Shown here piece after piece: positions 17,835 to 25,541 of a stretch of 64,000 bases of DNA (positions are counted from its first letter, which is position 1; each line of letters starts with the position of its first letter). Under the pieces are notes generated by a model that saw nothing but the letters and a program-made list of their open reading frames with translations, was not told the DNA's origin and did not search any database. The stretch lies in NCBI RefSeq assembly GCF_020532555.1, contig NZ_JAJBBR010000004.1, positions 372,001 through 436,000 on the forward strand. The letters run 5' to 3'. This DNA is from Microvirga lenta (lineage in GTDB: Bacteria; Pseudomonadota; Alphaproteobacteria; Rhizobiales; Beijerinckiaceae). The translations under genes were made by a program, and so were the position numbers.

Positions 17835-18982
17835 ACGTTCCCCCGCCCGACGAGGTCGCGCGCCACGATGAGGCGCATGATCTCGTTGGTGCCCTCCAGG
17901 ATCTGGTGGACCCGCAGGTCGCGCACGATCTTCTCGATCCCGTAATCGGCCAGGTAGCCGTAGCCGCCATGGAGCTGGAGCGCGTCGTTGGCCACCTTGA
18001 AGCCGGTATCGGTCGCCATCCGCTTCGCCATGGCGCAGAGCTTCGTCGCATCGAGCGCCTTGGCATCGAGAGCGGAGGCGGCGCGCCACAGGAAGGTGCG
18101 GGCCGCTTCGAGCTCGGTCGCCATGTCGGCCAGGCGGAACTGGAGGGCCTGGAAATCCGCGATGCGCTTGCCGAAGGCCTTGCGGTCGGCGGTGTAGGCG
18201 AGAGCCTTGTCGAGGGCCGCCTGCGCGCCGCCCAGCGAACAGGCGCCGATATTGAGACGCCCGCCGTCGAGGCCGGACATGGCGATCTTGAAGCCCATGC
18301 CCTCGTCGGAAAGGCGGTTGGCGACGGGCACGCGCACGTCCTCGAAGATCACGGCGGCCGTGGGCTGGGCATTCCAGCCCATCTTCTTTTCCTGGGCTCC
18401 GAAGGAGAGGCCGGGGCTGTCCTTCTCGATCACGAGGGTGGAGATGCCCGAGGGCCCGCTATCGCCCGTGCGCACCATGGTCACGTAGATGTCGGAGGTG
18501 CCGGCGCCCGAGATGAACTGCTTCACGCCGTTGACGACGTAATGGTCGCCGTCGCGCATGGCGCGGGTCTTGAGCGCCGCCGCGTCCGAGCCGGAGCCGG
18601 GCTCGGTCAGGCAGTAGCTGCCGATGAGGTCCATGCTGCACAGGCCCGGGAGAAAGCGCTGTCGCTGCTCCTCGGAGCCGTAGCGGTCGATCATCCAGGC
18701 GACCATGTTGTGAATGGACAGATAGGCCGAGACGGCCGGGCAGCCGGTGGCGAGCGCCTCGAAGATGAGCGCAGCGTCGAGCCGCGTCATGCCCGATCCG
18801 CCGACATCGTCGCGGGTATAGATCGCCGCCATGCCCAGGGCCGCCGCCTCGCGCATCACATCGACGGGAAAATGCTTCTTCTCGTCCCATTCGAGGGCAT
18901 GGGGGGCGAGGTTGTCCGCCGCGAAGGCGAGGGCCATGTCGCGAACGGCGATTTGGTCTTCGGTGAGGGAGAACTGATTCAT
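17831..18982 (-). CDS. Acyl-CoA dehydrogenase, probably isobutyryl-CoA dehydrogenase
   Basis: A 383-aa FAD flavoenzyme. All landmarks of the family are present: CLTEPGSGSDA (FAD-binding signature), the W-x-I-S-like GVKQFISGAG segment, DGGR-IGACSLG and the C-terminal QILEGTNEIMR block containing the catalytic Glu. Context (operon with mmsB, mmsA next door) points to the isobutyryl-CoA step of valine catabolism, giving methacrylyl-CoA. No enoyl-CoA hydratase or hydroxyisobutyryl-CoA hydrolase gene is in the cluster, so those steps must be encoded elsewhere. It is the first gene of the operon. The specific acyl chain is inferred from context. Confidence 0.88.
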   Translation of the reverse strand: MNQFSLTEDQIAVRDMALAFAADNLAPHALEWDEKKHFPVDVMREAAALGMAAIYTRDDVGGSGMTRLDAALIFEALATGCPAVSAYLSIHNMVAWMIDRYGSEEQRQRFLPGLCSMDLIGSYCLTEPGSGSDAAALKTRAMRDGDHYVVNGVKQFISGAGTSDIYVTMVRTGDSGPSGISTLVIEKDSPGLSFGAQEKKMGWNAQPTAAVIFEDVRVPVANRLSDEGMGFKIAMSGLDGGRLNIGACSLGGAQAALDKALAYTADRKAFGKRIADFQALQFRLADMATELEAARTFLWRAASALDAKALDATKLCAMAKRMATDTGFKVANDALQLHGGYGYLADYGIEKIVRDLRVHQILEGTNEIMRLIVARDLVGRGNV

Positions 18983-19031
18983 GGCGCCTAAATCGTCATG
19001 CTTGGGCGCTTTCGTGCACCCATACTTTCGA

Positions 19032-19088
19032 TCTAGAGCTCTTTCCGCCGAAGTGGATCCGCTACGCCGGAAAATACGTCTCTAGAGC
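19032..19088. repeat. Extragenic palindromic element, rhizobial type
   Basis: Octamers TCTAGAGC at 19032-19039 and 19081-19088 enclose an imperfect inverted repeat (TTTCCGCCGAAGTGGA against CGCCGGAAAA). The core resembles the GCGAAGTGGAxxC repeats scattered between genes in rhizobia and relatives. It is intergenic between the acyl-CoA dehydrogenase start and the mmsA terminator. Only one copy is seen in this window. Confidence 0.5.
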
Positions 19089-19091
19089 AGA

Positions 19092-19119
19092 AAAGGCCGG
19101 GAGCGAGAGCCCGGCCTTT
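19092..19119 (-). terminator. Intrinsic terminator of mmsA
   Basis: A perfect 10-bp stem (AAAGGCCGGG / CCCGGCCTTT) with an eight-base loop. Read on the minus strand it lies 17 bases after the mmsA stop and ends in TTTTC, a normal factor-independent terminator. Confidence 0.85.
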
Positions 19120-19135
19120 CCCCATGATGTGCGAA

Positions 19136-20632
19136 TTACTGCATCGTCGGCATGACGAACTGGGCGCCGTCCTTGATGCCGGACGGCCAGCGGGAGGTGA
19201 CCGTCTTCGTCTTGGTGTAGAAGCGCACCGCATCGGGGCCGTGCTGGTTCAGGTCACCGAAGCCCGAGGCCTTCCAGCCGCCGAAGGTGTAGTAGGCCAG
19301 CGGCACCGGGATCGGCACGTTGATGCCGACCATGCCCACATTCACCTTGGAGGCGAAGTCGCGGGCGGCGTCGCCGTCGCGGGTGTAGATCGCGACGCCG
19401 TTGCCGTACTCGTGCTCGCTCGGCAGGCGCAGCGCCTCGTTGTAGTCGTTGGCGCGCACCACCGACAGGACGGGGCCGAAGATCTCTTCCTTGTAGATGC
19501 GCATGTCGGGGCGAACCTCGTCGAAGAGGCAGCCGCCCATGTAGAAGCCGTTCTCGTAGCCCTGCATCTTGAAGTTACGGCCGTCCACGACGAGCTTCGC
19601 GCCTTCCTGGACGCCGAGATCCACATAGGAGCGAACCTTCTCCATGTGGGCCTTCGTGACCATCGGGCCGAAATCGGCGCTCGGATCGGTGGAAGGGCCG
19701 ACCTTCAGGCTTTCCACCCGCGGGATCAGCTTGTCCATCAGGCTGTCGGCGGTGGCCTTGCCGACCGGCACGGCGACGGAGACGGCCATGCAGCGCTCGC
19801 CCGCCGAGCCGTAGCCCGCGCCGATGAGCGCGTCGACCGCCTGGTCCATGTCCGCATCGGGCATGATGATCATGTGGTTCTTGGCGCCGCCGAAGCAGTG
19901 CGCGCGCTTGCCGTTCGCGGTGGCGCGGGAATAGACGTACTGAGCGATCGGAGAGGAGCCGACGAAGCCGATGGCCTTGACGTCCTGATCGTCCAGGATC
20001 GCGTCCACCACTTCCTTGTCGCCGTTGACCACGTTGAGGATGCCGGCCGGCAGGCCCGCCTCGATCATCAGCTCGGCGAGGCGCATCGGCACACCCGGAT
20101 CGCGCTCGGACGGCTTGAGGATGAAGGCGTTGCCGCAGGCGATGGCCGGGGCGAACTTCCACATCGGGATCATGGCCGGGAAGTTGAACGGGGTGATGCC
20201 GGCCACGACGCCCAGCGGCTGGCGGATCGAATACATGTCGATGCCGGGGCCGGCGCCTTCCGTGAACTCGCCCTTGAGGAGGTGCGGGATGCCGCAGGCG
20301 AACTCCACCACCTCGACGCCGCGCTGGATGTCGCCCTTCGCGTCGGGAACGGTCTTGCCGTGCTCGCGGGCGAGCAGCTCGGCGAGGGAATCGGTCTCCT
20401 TGGCGATGAGATCGAGGAACTTCATGAGCACGCGGGCGCGGCGCTGCGGATTGGTGGCGGCCCAGGCGGGCTGGGCGGCCTTGGCGTTCTCCACCGCCTC
20501 GCGCAGCTCGTCCTTCGAGGCCAGCGCGACCCGGCCGATGACCTCGCCGGTCATGGGCTGGAAGAACTCGGTCGTCCGGCCGGACTTGCCGGGAACCTGC
20601 TTGCCGCCGATGAAATGTCCGACTTCGCGCAT
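19136..20632 (-). CDS. mmsA: Methylmalonate-semialdehyde dehydrogenase (CoA-acylating)
   Basis: A 498-aa aldehyde dehydrogenase converting methylmalonate semialdehyde to propionyl-CoA (and CO2) in valine and inositol catabolism. Catalytic Cys281 sits in GERCMAVS, a context specific for MmsA/IolA, and the NAD-binding ITPFNFPAMIPMW and FVGSSPIA motifs are present; the classic ALDH general-base Glu is replaced as expected for CoA-acylating members (HCFGGAKNH). The start at 20632 has a strong GAGGAG upstream; upstream in-frame codons are not homologous. It is transcribed alone, with a terminator behind it and a divergent LysR gene in front. Confidence 0.95.
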   Translation of the reverse strand: MREVGHFIGGKQVPGKSGRTTEFFQPMTGEVIGRVALASKDELREAVENAKAAQPAWAATNPQRRARVLMKFLDLIAKETDSLAELLAREHGKTVPDAKGDIQRGVEVVEFACGIPHLLKGEFTEGAGPGIDMYSIRQPLGVVAGITPFNFPAMIPMWKFAPAIACGNAFILKPSERDPGVPMRLAELMIEAGLPAGILNVVNGDKEVVDAILDDQDVKAIGFVGSSPIAQYVYSRATANGKRAHCFGGAKNHMIIMPDADMDQAVDALIGAGYGSAGERCMAVSVAVPVGKATADSLMDKLIPRVESLKVGPSTDPSADFGPMVTKAHMEKVRSYVDLGVQEGAKLVVDGRNFKMQGYENGFYMGGCLFDEVRPDMRIYKEEIFGPVLSVVRANDYNEALRLPSEHEYGNGVAIYTRDGDAARDFASKVNVGMVGINVPIPVPLAYYTFGGWKASGFGDLNQHGPDAVRFYTKTKTVTSRWPSGIKDGAQFVMPTMQ

Positions 20633-20675
20633 GGCGTCTCTCCTCAGGGGATGTTGTGATGCCGCCCCTTCTACC

Positions 20676-20697
20676 ATTGTCGAAAACGCACGACTAT
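20676..20697. promoter_or_regulatory. Candidate LysR operator between mmsA and its divergent regulator
   Basis: ATTGTCG (20676-20682) and CGACTAT (20691-20697) form a near-perfect inverted repeat with an eight-base spacer, and contain a T-N11-A type arrangement. It lies midway in the 125-base divergent interval, where a LysR protein would bind to control mmsA and itself. Confidence 0.45.
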
Positions 20698-20757
20698 GGG
20701 TAAAACTGAGGCGGCGTTGTGCGAAAATGCCAATATGTCTTCGAAGGGCTTGAACCC

Positions 20758-21648
20758 GTGAACGCTTTCGACTGGGACGACCTGCGCTTCTTCCTCGCCG
20801 TGGCACGGGCAGGTCGTCTCACCGTGGCCGCGCGCCGTCTGGAGGCGGATCATACCACGGTTTCGCGCCGCATCTCGGCCCTCGAGAGCGCGCTCCAGAC
20901 CAAGCTCTTCGAGCGCAAGCCCCAGGGCTATGCTCTGACCGAACAGGGGGAGCGCCTGCTCTCCAAGGCGGAAAGCATGGAGACCCAGGCGCTCGCGGTG
21001 GCGAGCGAGGTGGGGGGCTCCGATCTGGCGCTCTCCGGCACCGTCCGGATCGGTGCGCCGGACGGGTTCGGCACCTATTTCCTGGCGCCCGAACTCGGCG
21101 CGCTCGCCGAGCAGCACCCGGACCTCACGCTCCAGCTCGTCGCCCTGCCGCGTACCTTCTCGCTGTCCAAGCGCGAGGCGGACATCGCCATCACCCTCGA
21201 GCAGCCGACGGAAGGGCGGCTGGTCTCCCGGAAGCTCACGGATTACCGCCTGAGGCTCTATGCCTCGAAGGCCTATCTGGACCGGCACGGCCCCATCGAG
21301 GACCCGTCCGATCTCGCGGGCAAGACCCTCGTCACCTACGTGCCGGACCTCGTCTACAGCCCGGTGCTCGACTATTTCTCCGGCCTCGAGAAATACACCT
21401 CCCGCCGCTACGAATGCGCCAGCGTCGTGGCCCAGGTGCAGGCCGTCCGTGCGGGGGTCGGCGTCGGCGTGCTGCACGACTACGCCATCCGGCAGCTCCC
21501 GGACCTGCAGGTGGTCGTGCCCTCCCTGTCCTTCCTACGCACCTATTGGCTCGTCATGCATGCGGAGGTGCGCAACCTGCGCCGTGTCGAGGAGGTCCAC
21601 TCGTTCATCCTGGGCCGGGTCAAGGCCAACCGGACCCTGTTCCTGTGA
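20758..21648 (+). CDS. LysR-family transcriptional regulator
   Basis: A 296-aa DNA-binding regulator with an N-terminal winged helix-turn-helix (FLAVARAGRLTVAARRLEADHTTVSRR, within the first 40 residues) followed by a periplasmic-binding-protein-like effector domain. The GTG at 20758 is preferred: it directly precedes the HTH homology and has GAAGGG nine bases upstream; an earlier GTG at 20719 is possible. It is divergent from mmsA, so it most likely regulates mmsA and possibly the valine operon, with a valine-pathway intermediate as effector (inference). In Pseudomonas mmsAB is controlled by an AraC-type MmsR instead. Confidence 0.88.
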   Translation: MNAFDWDDLRFFLAVARAGRLTVAARRLEADHTTVSRRISALESALQTKLFERKPQGYALTEQGERLLSKAESMETQALAVASEVGGSDLALSGTVRIGAPDGFGTYFLAPELGALAEQHPDLTLQLVALPRTFSLSKREADIAITLEQPTEGRLVSRKLTDYRLRLYASKAYLDRHGPIEDPSDLAGKTLVTYVPDLVYSPVLDYFSGLEKYTSRRYECASVVAQVQAVRAGVGVGVLHDYAIRQLPDLQVVVPSLSFLRTYWLVMHAEVRNLRRVEEVHSFILGRVKANRTLFL

Positions 21649-21717
21649 CGGGCGTTGGGCTTCACGAGACAGGCCAGACAGTCTAAAGGCTGACGCAACA
21701 TTTCCACGGAGATTTCG

Positions 21718-22689
21718 ATGTCCTCCAAGCTCGACCAATTGCGCGCCATGACGGTCGTCGTCGCCGATACGGGCGACCTCGACGCGGTGCGCCGCCTGAA
21801 ACCGCAGGACTGCACCACGAACCCGACGCTGCTGCTCAAGGCCGTGGAGACCCCGGCCTATGCGCATATCGTGGACGAGGCCCTGACCTGGGGCCGCGCC
21901 CAGGGCGGTTCGCGCGAAGGAGCGGTGGCCGCCATCTGCGACCGTCTTGCGGTCGCCTTCGGGGCGGAGCTCGCCGGCATCGTGCCGGGCCGCGTCTCGA
22001 CCGAGGTGGATGCGGATCTCTCCTTCGACACGGAAGCGACGGTCGCCAAGGCCCGCGCCATCATCAAGGCCTACGAGGAGCGTGGGATCGGGCGCGAGCG
22101 CATCCTGATCAAGATCGCCTCCACCTGGGAGGGCATCCGCGCGGCCGAGGTGCTCCAGAAGGAAGGCATCGACTGCAACCTGACGCTCCTGTTCTGCCAG
22201 GCCCAGGCCCAGGCCTGCGCGGAGGCGGGCGTATTCCTCATTTCCCCCTTCGTCGGCCGCATCCTCGACTGGCACGTAAAGGCGGGCGGCGGACCCTATA
22301 CGGGCGAGACGGATCCGGGCGTCCTGTCCGTGCGCAACATCTACGCCTCCTACAAGGCGCAAGGGGTGAAGACCGTGGTCATGGGCGCGTCCTTCCGCAA
22401 CATCGGAGAGATCGAGGCGCTCGCCGGCTGCGACCGGCTCACCATCTCGCCCGCGCTGCTCGACGAGCTCGCCAAGGCGGAAGGCGATCTGCCGCGCAAG
22501 CTGTCGCCCGACAACGTGGAGAGGGTTCCGGCTCCCGCCCGGCTCGACGAGAAGAGCTTCCGCTTCGCCCTGAACGAGGACGCGATGGCGACCGAGAAGC
22601 TCTCGGAGGGCATCCGTCAGTTCGTGAAGGACCTGCGTTCCCTGCGCACCCTCGTGGCGCGGCGGCTCGAGGAAGCGAAGGCGGCCTGA
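21718..22689 (+). CDS. tal: Transaldolase (TalB type)
   Basis: A 323-aa class I aldolase moving a dihydroxyacetone unit in the pentose phosphate pathway. The Schiff-base Lys is K132 in the [11 protein letters not shown] motif, exactly where it lies in E. coli TalB, and the D-C-T-T-N-P-T-L motif is at residues 31-38. Length and spacing are canonical for the long TalA/TalB subfamily. GGAG lies upstream of the ATG. The isochorismatase-like gene follows after five bases, so both form one operon that ends in a strong terminator at 23285-23311. Confidence 0.95.
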   Translation: MSSKLDQLRAMTVVVADTGDLDAVRRLKPQDCTTNPTLLLKAVETPAYAHIVDEALTWGRAQGGSREGAVAAICDRLAVAFGAELAGIVPGRVSTEVDADLSFDTEATVAKARAIIKAYEERGIGRERILIKIASTWEGIRAAEVLQKEGIDCNLTLLFCQAQAQACAEAGVFLISPFVGRILDWHVKAGGGPYTGETDPGVLSVRNIYASYKAQGVKTVVMGASFRNIGEIEALAGCDRLTISPALLDELAKAEGDLPRKLSPDNVERVPAPARLDEKSFRFALNEDAMATEKLSEGIRQFVKDLRSLRTLVARRLEEAKAA

Positions 22690-22694
22690 TCCCG

Positions 22695-23258
22695 ATGTCC
22701 AAGGCTCTCCTCATCATCGACGTGCAGACGGATATCCTGAAAGTGCCGGGTGCCGTGCGCCCGGCCGTCAGGGAGCGCTTCGACCAGGTCCGCGGCAGGA
22801 TCGCCGATCTGGTGCGACAGGCGCGGGAGCGGGACGTTCCCGTCGTTTTCGTCCAGCATGACGGCGGCCAGGGACACCGTCTCGAGACCGGCACGCCGGG
22901 ATGGGAGATCTGCGGCGATCTGGGCCGGACCCCGGACGACATCGTCGTCCGGAAGACGGCCTGCGACTCGTTCTACGGGACGGATCTTCAGGACGTGCTC
23001 TCGGCGCGCAGGATCGATCATCTCGTGGTGACCGGTCTCATGACGCAGTACTGCTTCGACACCACCTGCCGGCGCGCCGTCAGCCTCGGCTACGACGTAA
23101 CCCTCGTGGCCGACGCCCATACGACGGCGGATACGGACAAGTTCACGGTCGAGCAGATCGTGGAGCACCACAACGCCCTGCTCGACGGATTCGATGCCGG
23201 AGCCGCCACGATCAGGGTCAAACCCGCAAGCGCCGTGGAGATGCGCCCCGAGGCTTGA
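22695..23258 (+). CDS. Isochorismatase-family cysteine hydrolase
   Basis: A 187-aa cytosolic hydrolase. The catalytic triad of the family is visible: D9 (IIDVQ), K87 (VVRKTACDSF) and C120 in GLMTQYCFDTT, preceded by the cis-peptide loop. Family members hydrolyse isochorismate, nicotinamide, N-carbamoylsarcosine or ureidoacrylate; nothing visible decides which. It is second in an operon with transaldolase (gap of five bases), a pairing whose metabolic logic is unclear. A bidirectional terminator follows. Confidence 0.85.
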   Translation: MSKALLIIDVQTDILKVPGAVRPAVRERFDQVRGRIADLVRQARERDVPVVFVQHDGGQGHRLETGTPGWEICGDLGRTPDDIVVRKTACDSFYGTDLQDVLSARRIDHLVVTGLMTQYCFDTTCRRAVSLGYDVTLVADAHTTADTDKFTVEQIVEHHNALLDGFDAGAATIRVKPASAVEMRPEA

Positions 23259-23284
23259 GAGGATTTATGCTTCGAGGGGTTGTC

Positions 23285-23311
23285 GGGAGGCGGCAGAGCC
23301 GCCTCCCTTTT
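23285..23311 (+). terminator. Intrinsic terminator of the transaldolase operon
   Basis: A perfect 10-bp stem (GGGAGGCGGC / GCCGCCTCCC) with loop AGA and four T residues, 26 bases after the isochorismatase-like stop codon. Confidence 0.92.
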
Positions 23312-23330
23312 GCTGTCGAAGGAAAACGGC

Positions 23331-23588
23331 TCAACGGTTGTCGGGCCGGCTCCGCACCGCCTGCAGCCCCATGCGCGTGATGCGGTAGGGACCTCCGTTC
23401 GAGGAGGCGATCAGCCCTTTCTGACGCAGCGCCTTGAACAGCTCCAGCGTGCAGAGCGACATCAGCCAGCCCTCGCGGGTCAGGCATTCGATTTCGGAAA
23501 TGCGGCCGTTCTCGTCCCTGTAATGACGAATGAGACCGCCCTGAGCGAGCACGTGGAGCACGCGCTGGCCATTGCGTGAAACGTTCAC
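23331..23588 (-). CDS. YjhX/TopAI family protein (UPF0386)
   Basis: An 85-aa protein closely matching the pattern of E. coli YjhX: an opening N-[VL]-S-R-x-x-Q-R-x-L-H-V-L-A-x-G-G, a central E-C-x-[ST]-R-E-G, and an ending P-Y-R-I-T-x-x-G-L-x-x-V-R-x-x-x-D-N-R. YjhX (TopAI) of E. coli is a toxin that inhibits topoisomerase I and is neutralised by YjhQ, a GNAT-like protein. Here no partner gene adjoins; the two GNAT genes in the window lie about 14 kb away on other transcription units. The start is GTG at 23588 without a clear Shine-Dalgarno. The long structured region upstream may be its leader. Confidence 0.85.
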   Translation of the reverse strand: MNVSRNGQRVLHVLAQGGLIRHYRDENGRISEIECLTREGWLMSLCTLELFKALRQKGLIASSNGGPYRITRMGLQAVRSRPDNR

Positions 23589-23618
23589 GGGAAAAACCCA
23601 AAGCTTTGTGTATCGTGT

Positions 23619-23708
23619 CGGAGAGAGGCGCGCACACGCGCGCTCGGCTGAACGATCAGCCGCTGCCCGCCTTCAGGTGGCGGGCCTTACCGGGACTCGG
23701 TCTCTCTG
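23619..23708. ncRNA. Candidate structured RNA or leader (three perfect hairpins inside a closing stem)
   Basis: Three adjacent perfect stem-loops: GCGCGC-ACAC-GCGCGC (23628-23643), a 7-bp stem with ACGA loop (23645-23662) and a 7-bp stem with seven-base loop (23665-23685). They are enclosed by an outer stem pairing CGGAGAGA (23619-23626) with TCTCTCTG (23701-23708). No ORF lies here. On the minus strand it would be the 5' leader of yjhX. Strand is undecided and no known Rfam family is recognised. Confidence 0.4.
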
Positions 23709-23772
23709 CGCATCAAAGCTCCAGGTGGATAACGGCCCCGTTATAGGAGCCGCCACATTATTCCGTCAATGC

Positions 23773-25452
23773 TCAGCTTTGGCTCGCCAGCGCCTTTTCG
23801 CGGATGGCCGAGAGCGACATGCTCGGCGTGATCGCCTCGGGGTCCATCAGGCAGTGCAGGATGGCCGGCTTGCCGGAGGCCAGCGCCCGCTCGAGGGCGG
23901 GTGCGAAATCCTCCGTCCGCTCCACCCGCTCGCCGTGACCGCCGAAGGCCTTGGCATAGGCGGCGAAGTCCGGGTTCTTGAGCATCGTGGCCGAAACGCG
24001 GCCGGGATATTCGCGCTCCTGGTGCATGCGGATCGTGCCGTACATGCCGTTGTCGAGCAGGATCACCAGGATCGGCAGGTCGTACTGCACGGCGGTGGCG
24101 AATTCCTGCCCGTTCATGAGGAAGTCGCCGTCGCCCGCGAACACCACCACCGGGCTTTCCGGCCGAAAGCGCTTGGCGCCGACGGCGACGGGCAGGCCGT
24201 AGCCCATGGAGCCGGAGGTCGGCGCGAGTTGGGTGCCGTACTTCCGGAACGGCCAGAAACGGTGGACCCAGGTGGCGAAGTTGCCGGCGCCGTTGCAGAA
24301 AATCGTCTCGGCGGGCAGCGTCTCGCGCAGATGGGCCATCACCTCGCCCATCTGGAGCGGACCGGGATGACGGATACCCTTCGGGTCGCTCCAGGCGAGA
24401 TAGCTCTCATGGGAGGCCTTCGTGCCCTCGCTCCAGGGAAGCGTGGCGGGCGGATGCACGCTTTCGAGCGCCGCCGAGAAGGCGATCGGCGAGGCGTTGA
24501 CGGCGAGGTGCGGCGCGTACACCCGGCCGAGCTCGCTCGGATCCGGATGAACGTGCACGAGCTTCTGCCGCGGCGAGGGAATGTCGAGGAGGGTGTAGCT
24601 CTGGCTCGGGATTTCCGAAAGGCGCCCGCCCACCATGAGGATGAGGTCGGCCTCCTTGATCCGGGCGACGAGCTTCGGGTTCACGCCGAGGCCCAGGTCG
24701 CCGATATAGGACGGATGATCGGCCGGAAAGAGCATCTGGCGGCGGAAGCTGCAGGCGACCGGCAGGTCGAAGCGCTCGGCAAAACGCATGAAGCGCTGCA
24801 CAGCCGTCTCCGACCAGCGGCTCCCGCCCAGGAGAACGACAGGATTCCTGGCCCCGTGCAGCAGCTTCTGCAGCTCCGCCATCTGCCCGAGGGACGGGTG
24901 GGTCTCGATCACCTGATAGGGCGGGGCGTCCGCCACGCCGGTCACTTCCGTGAGCACGTCCTCGGGAAGGGCGATCACGACCGGGCCGGGGCGGCCGGAG
25001 GTGGCGACATGAAAGGCGCGGGAGACGATCTCGGGAAAGCGCGCCGGATCGTCGACTTCCGTGGCCCATTTGGCCAGGGGCCCGAAGGCGGCGCGGTAAT
25101 CGAGCTCCTGGAAGGCCTCGCGCTCGCGCATGCCGCGCTCGATCTGGCCGACGAACAGGATCATCGGCGTCGAGTCCTGCTTGGCGATGTGAATGCCGGG
25201 CGAGGCGTTGGTGGCGCCGGGGCCGCGGGTGACGAAGCAGATGCCCGGCCGGCCGGTGAGCTTGCCGTAGGCCTCCGCCATCATGGCTGCGCCGCCTTCC
25301 TGGCGGCAGACGGTGACGTTGATGTCGGCGTCGTGGAGCGCGTCGAGCGCCGCGAGATAGCTCTCCCCCGGAACGCAGAAGATGTGATCGACTCCATGAA
25401 CGAGGAGCTGATCGACAAGGATCTGACCGCCGGTGCGGGAGGGCGCTTTCAT
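23773..25452 (-). CDS. Thiamine pyrophosphate-dependent enzyme, acetolactate synthase-like
   Basis: A 559-aa cytosolic TPP enzyme of the acetohydroxyacid synthase/glyoxylate carboligase/benzoylformate decarboxylase superfamily. The cofactor-activating Glu is E52 (CRQEGGAAMM); the TPP/Mg motif GDG with D-N-G-M-Y-G at its end is in the C-terminal domain (residues about 430-470), and the middle domain retains an FAD/ADP-like fold. The conserved Q-RG motif suggests carboligase or decarboxylase activity on 2-oxo acids. It lies 89 bases downstream of the lysine aldehyde dehydrogenase gene on the same strand and may belong to that operon. The substrate cannot be assigned. Confidence 0.85.
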   Translation of the reverse strand: MKAPSRTGGQILVDQLLVHGVDHIFCVPGESYLAALDALHDADINVTVCRQEGGAAMMAEAYGKLTGRPGICFVTRGPGATNASPGIHIAKQDSTPMILFVGQIERGMREREAFQELDYRAAFGPLAKWATEVDDPARFPEIVSRAFHVATSGRPGPVVIALPEDVLTEVTGVADAPPYQVIETHPSLGQMAELQKLLHGARNPVVLLGGSRWSETAVQRFMRFAERFDLPVACSFRRQMLFPADHPSYIGDLGLGVNPKLVARIKEADLILMVGGRLSEIPSQSYTLLDIPSPRQKLVHVHPDPSELGRVYAPHLAVNASPIAFSAALESVHPPATLPWSEGTKASHESYLAWSDPKGIRHPGPLQMGEVMAHLRETLPAETIFCNGAGNFATWVHRFWPFRKYGTQLAPTSGSMGYGLPVAVGAKRFRPESPVVVFAGDGDFLMNGQEFATAVQYDLPILVILLDNGMYGTIRMHQEREYPGRVSATMLKNPDFAAYAKAFGGHGERVERTEDFAPALERALASGKPAILHCLMDPEAITPSMSLSAIREKALASQS

Positions 25453-25541
25453 GGGAGGCTCGCGAGAAGAAAGGAAATCGGAAGGGTTGGTGAAGGGCAG
25501 GATATGCCCTTCACCCTCTCAAGGGAATGTCACCTGATCAA

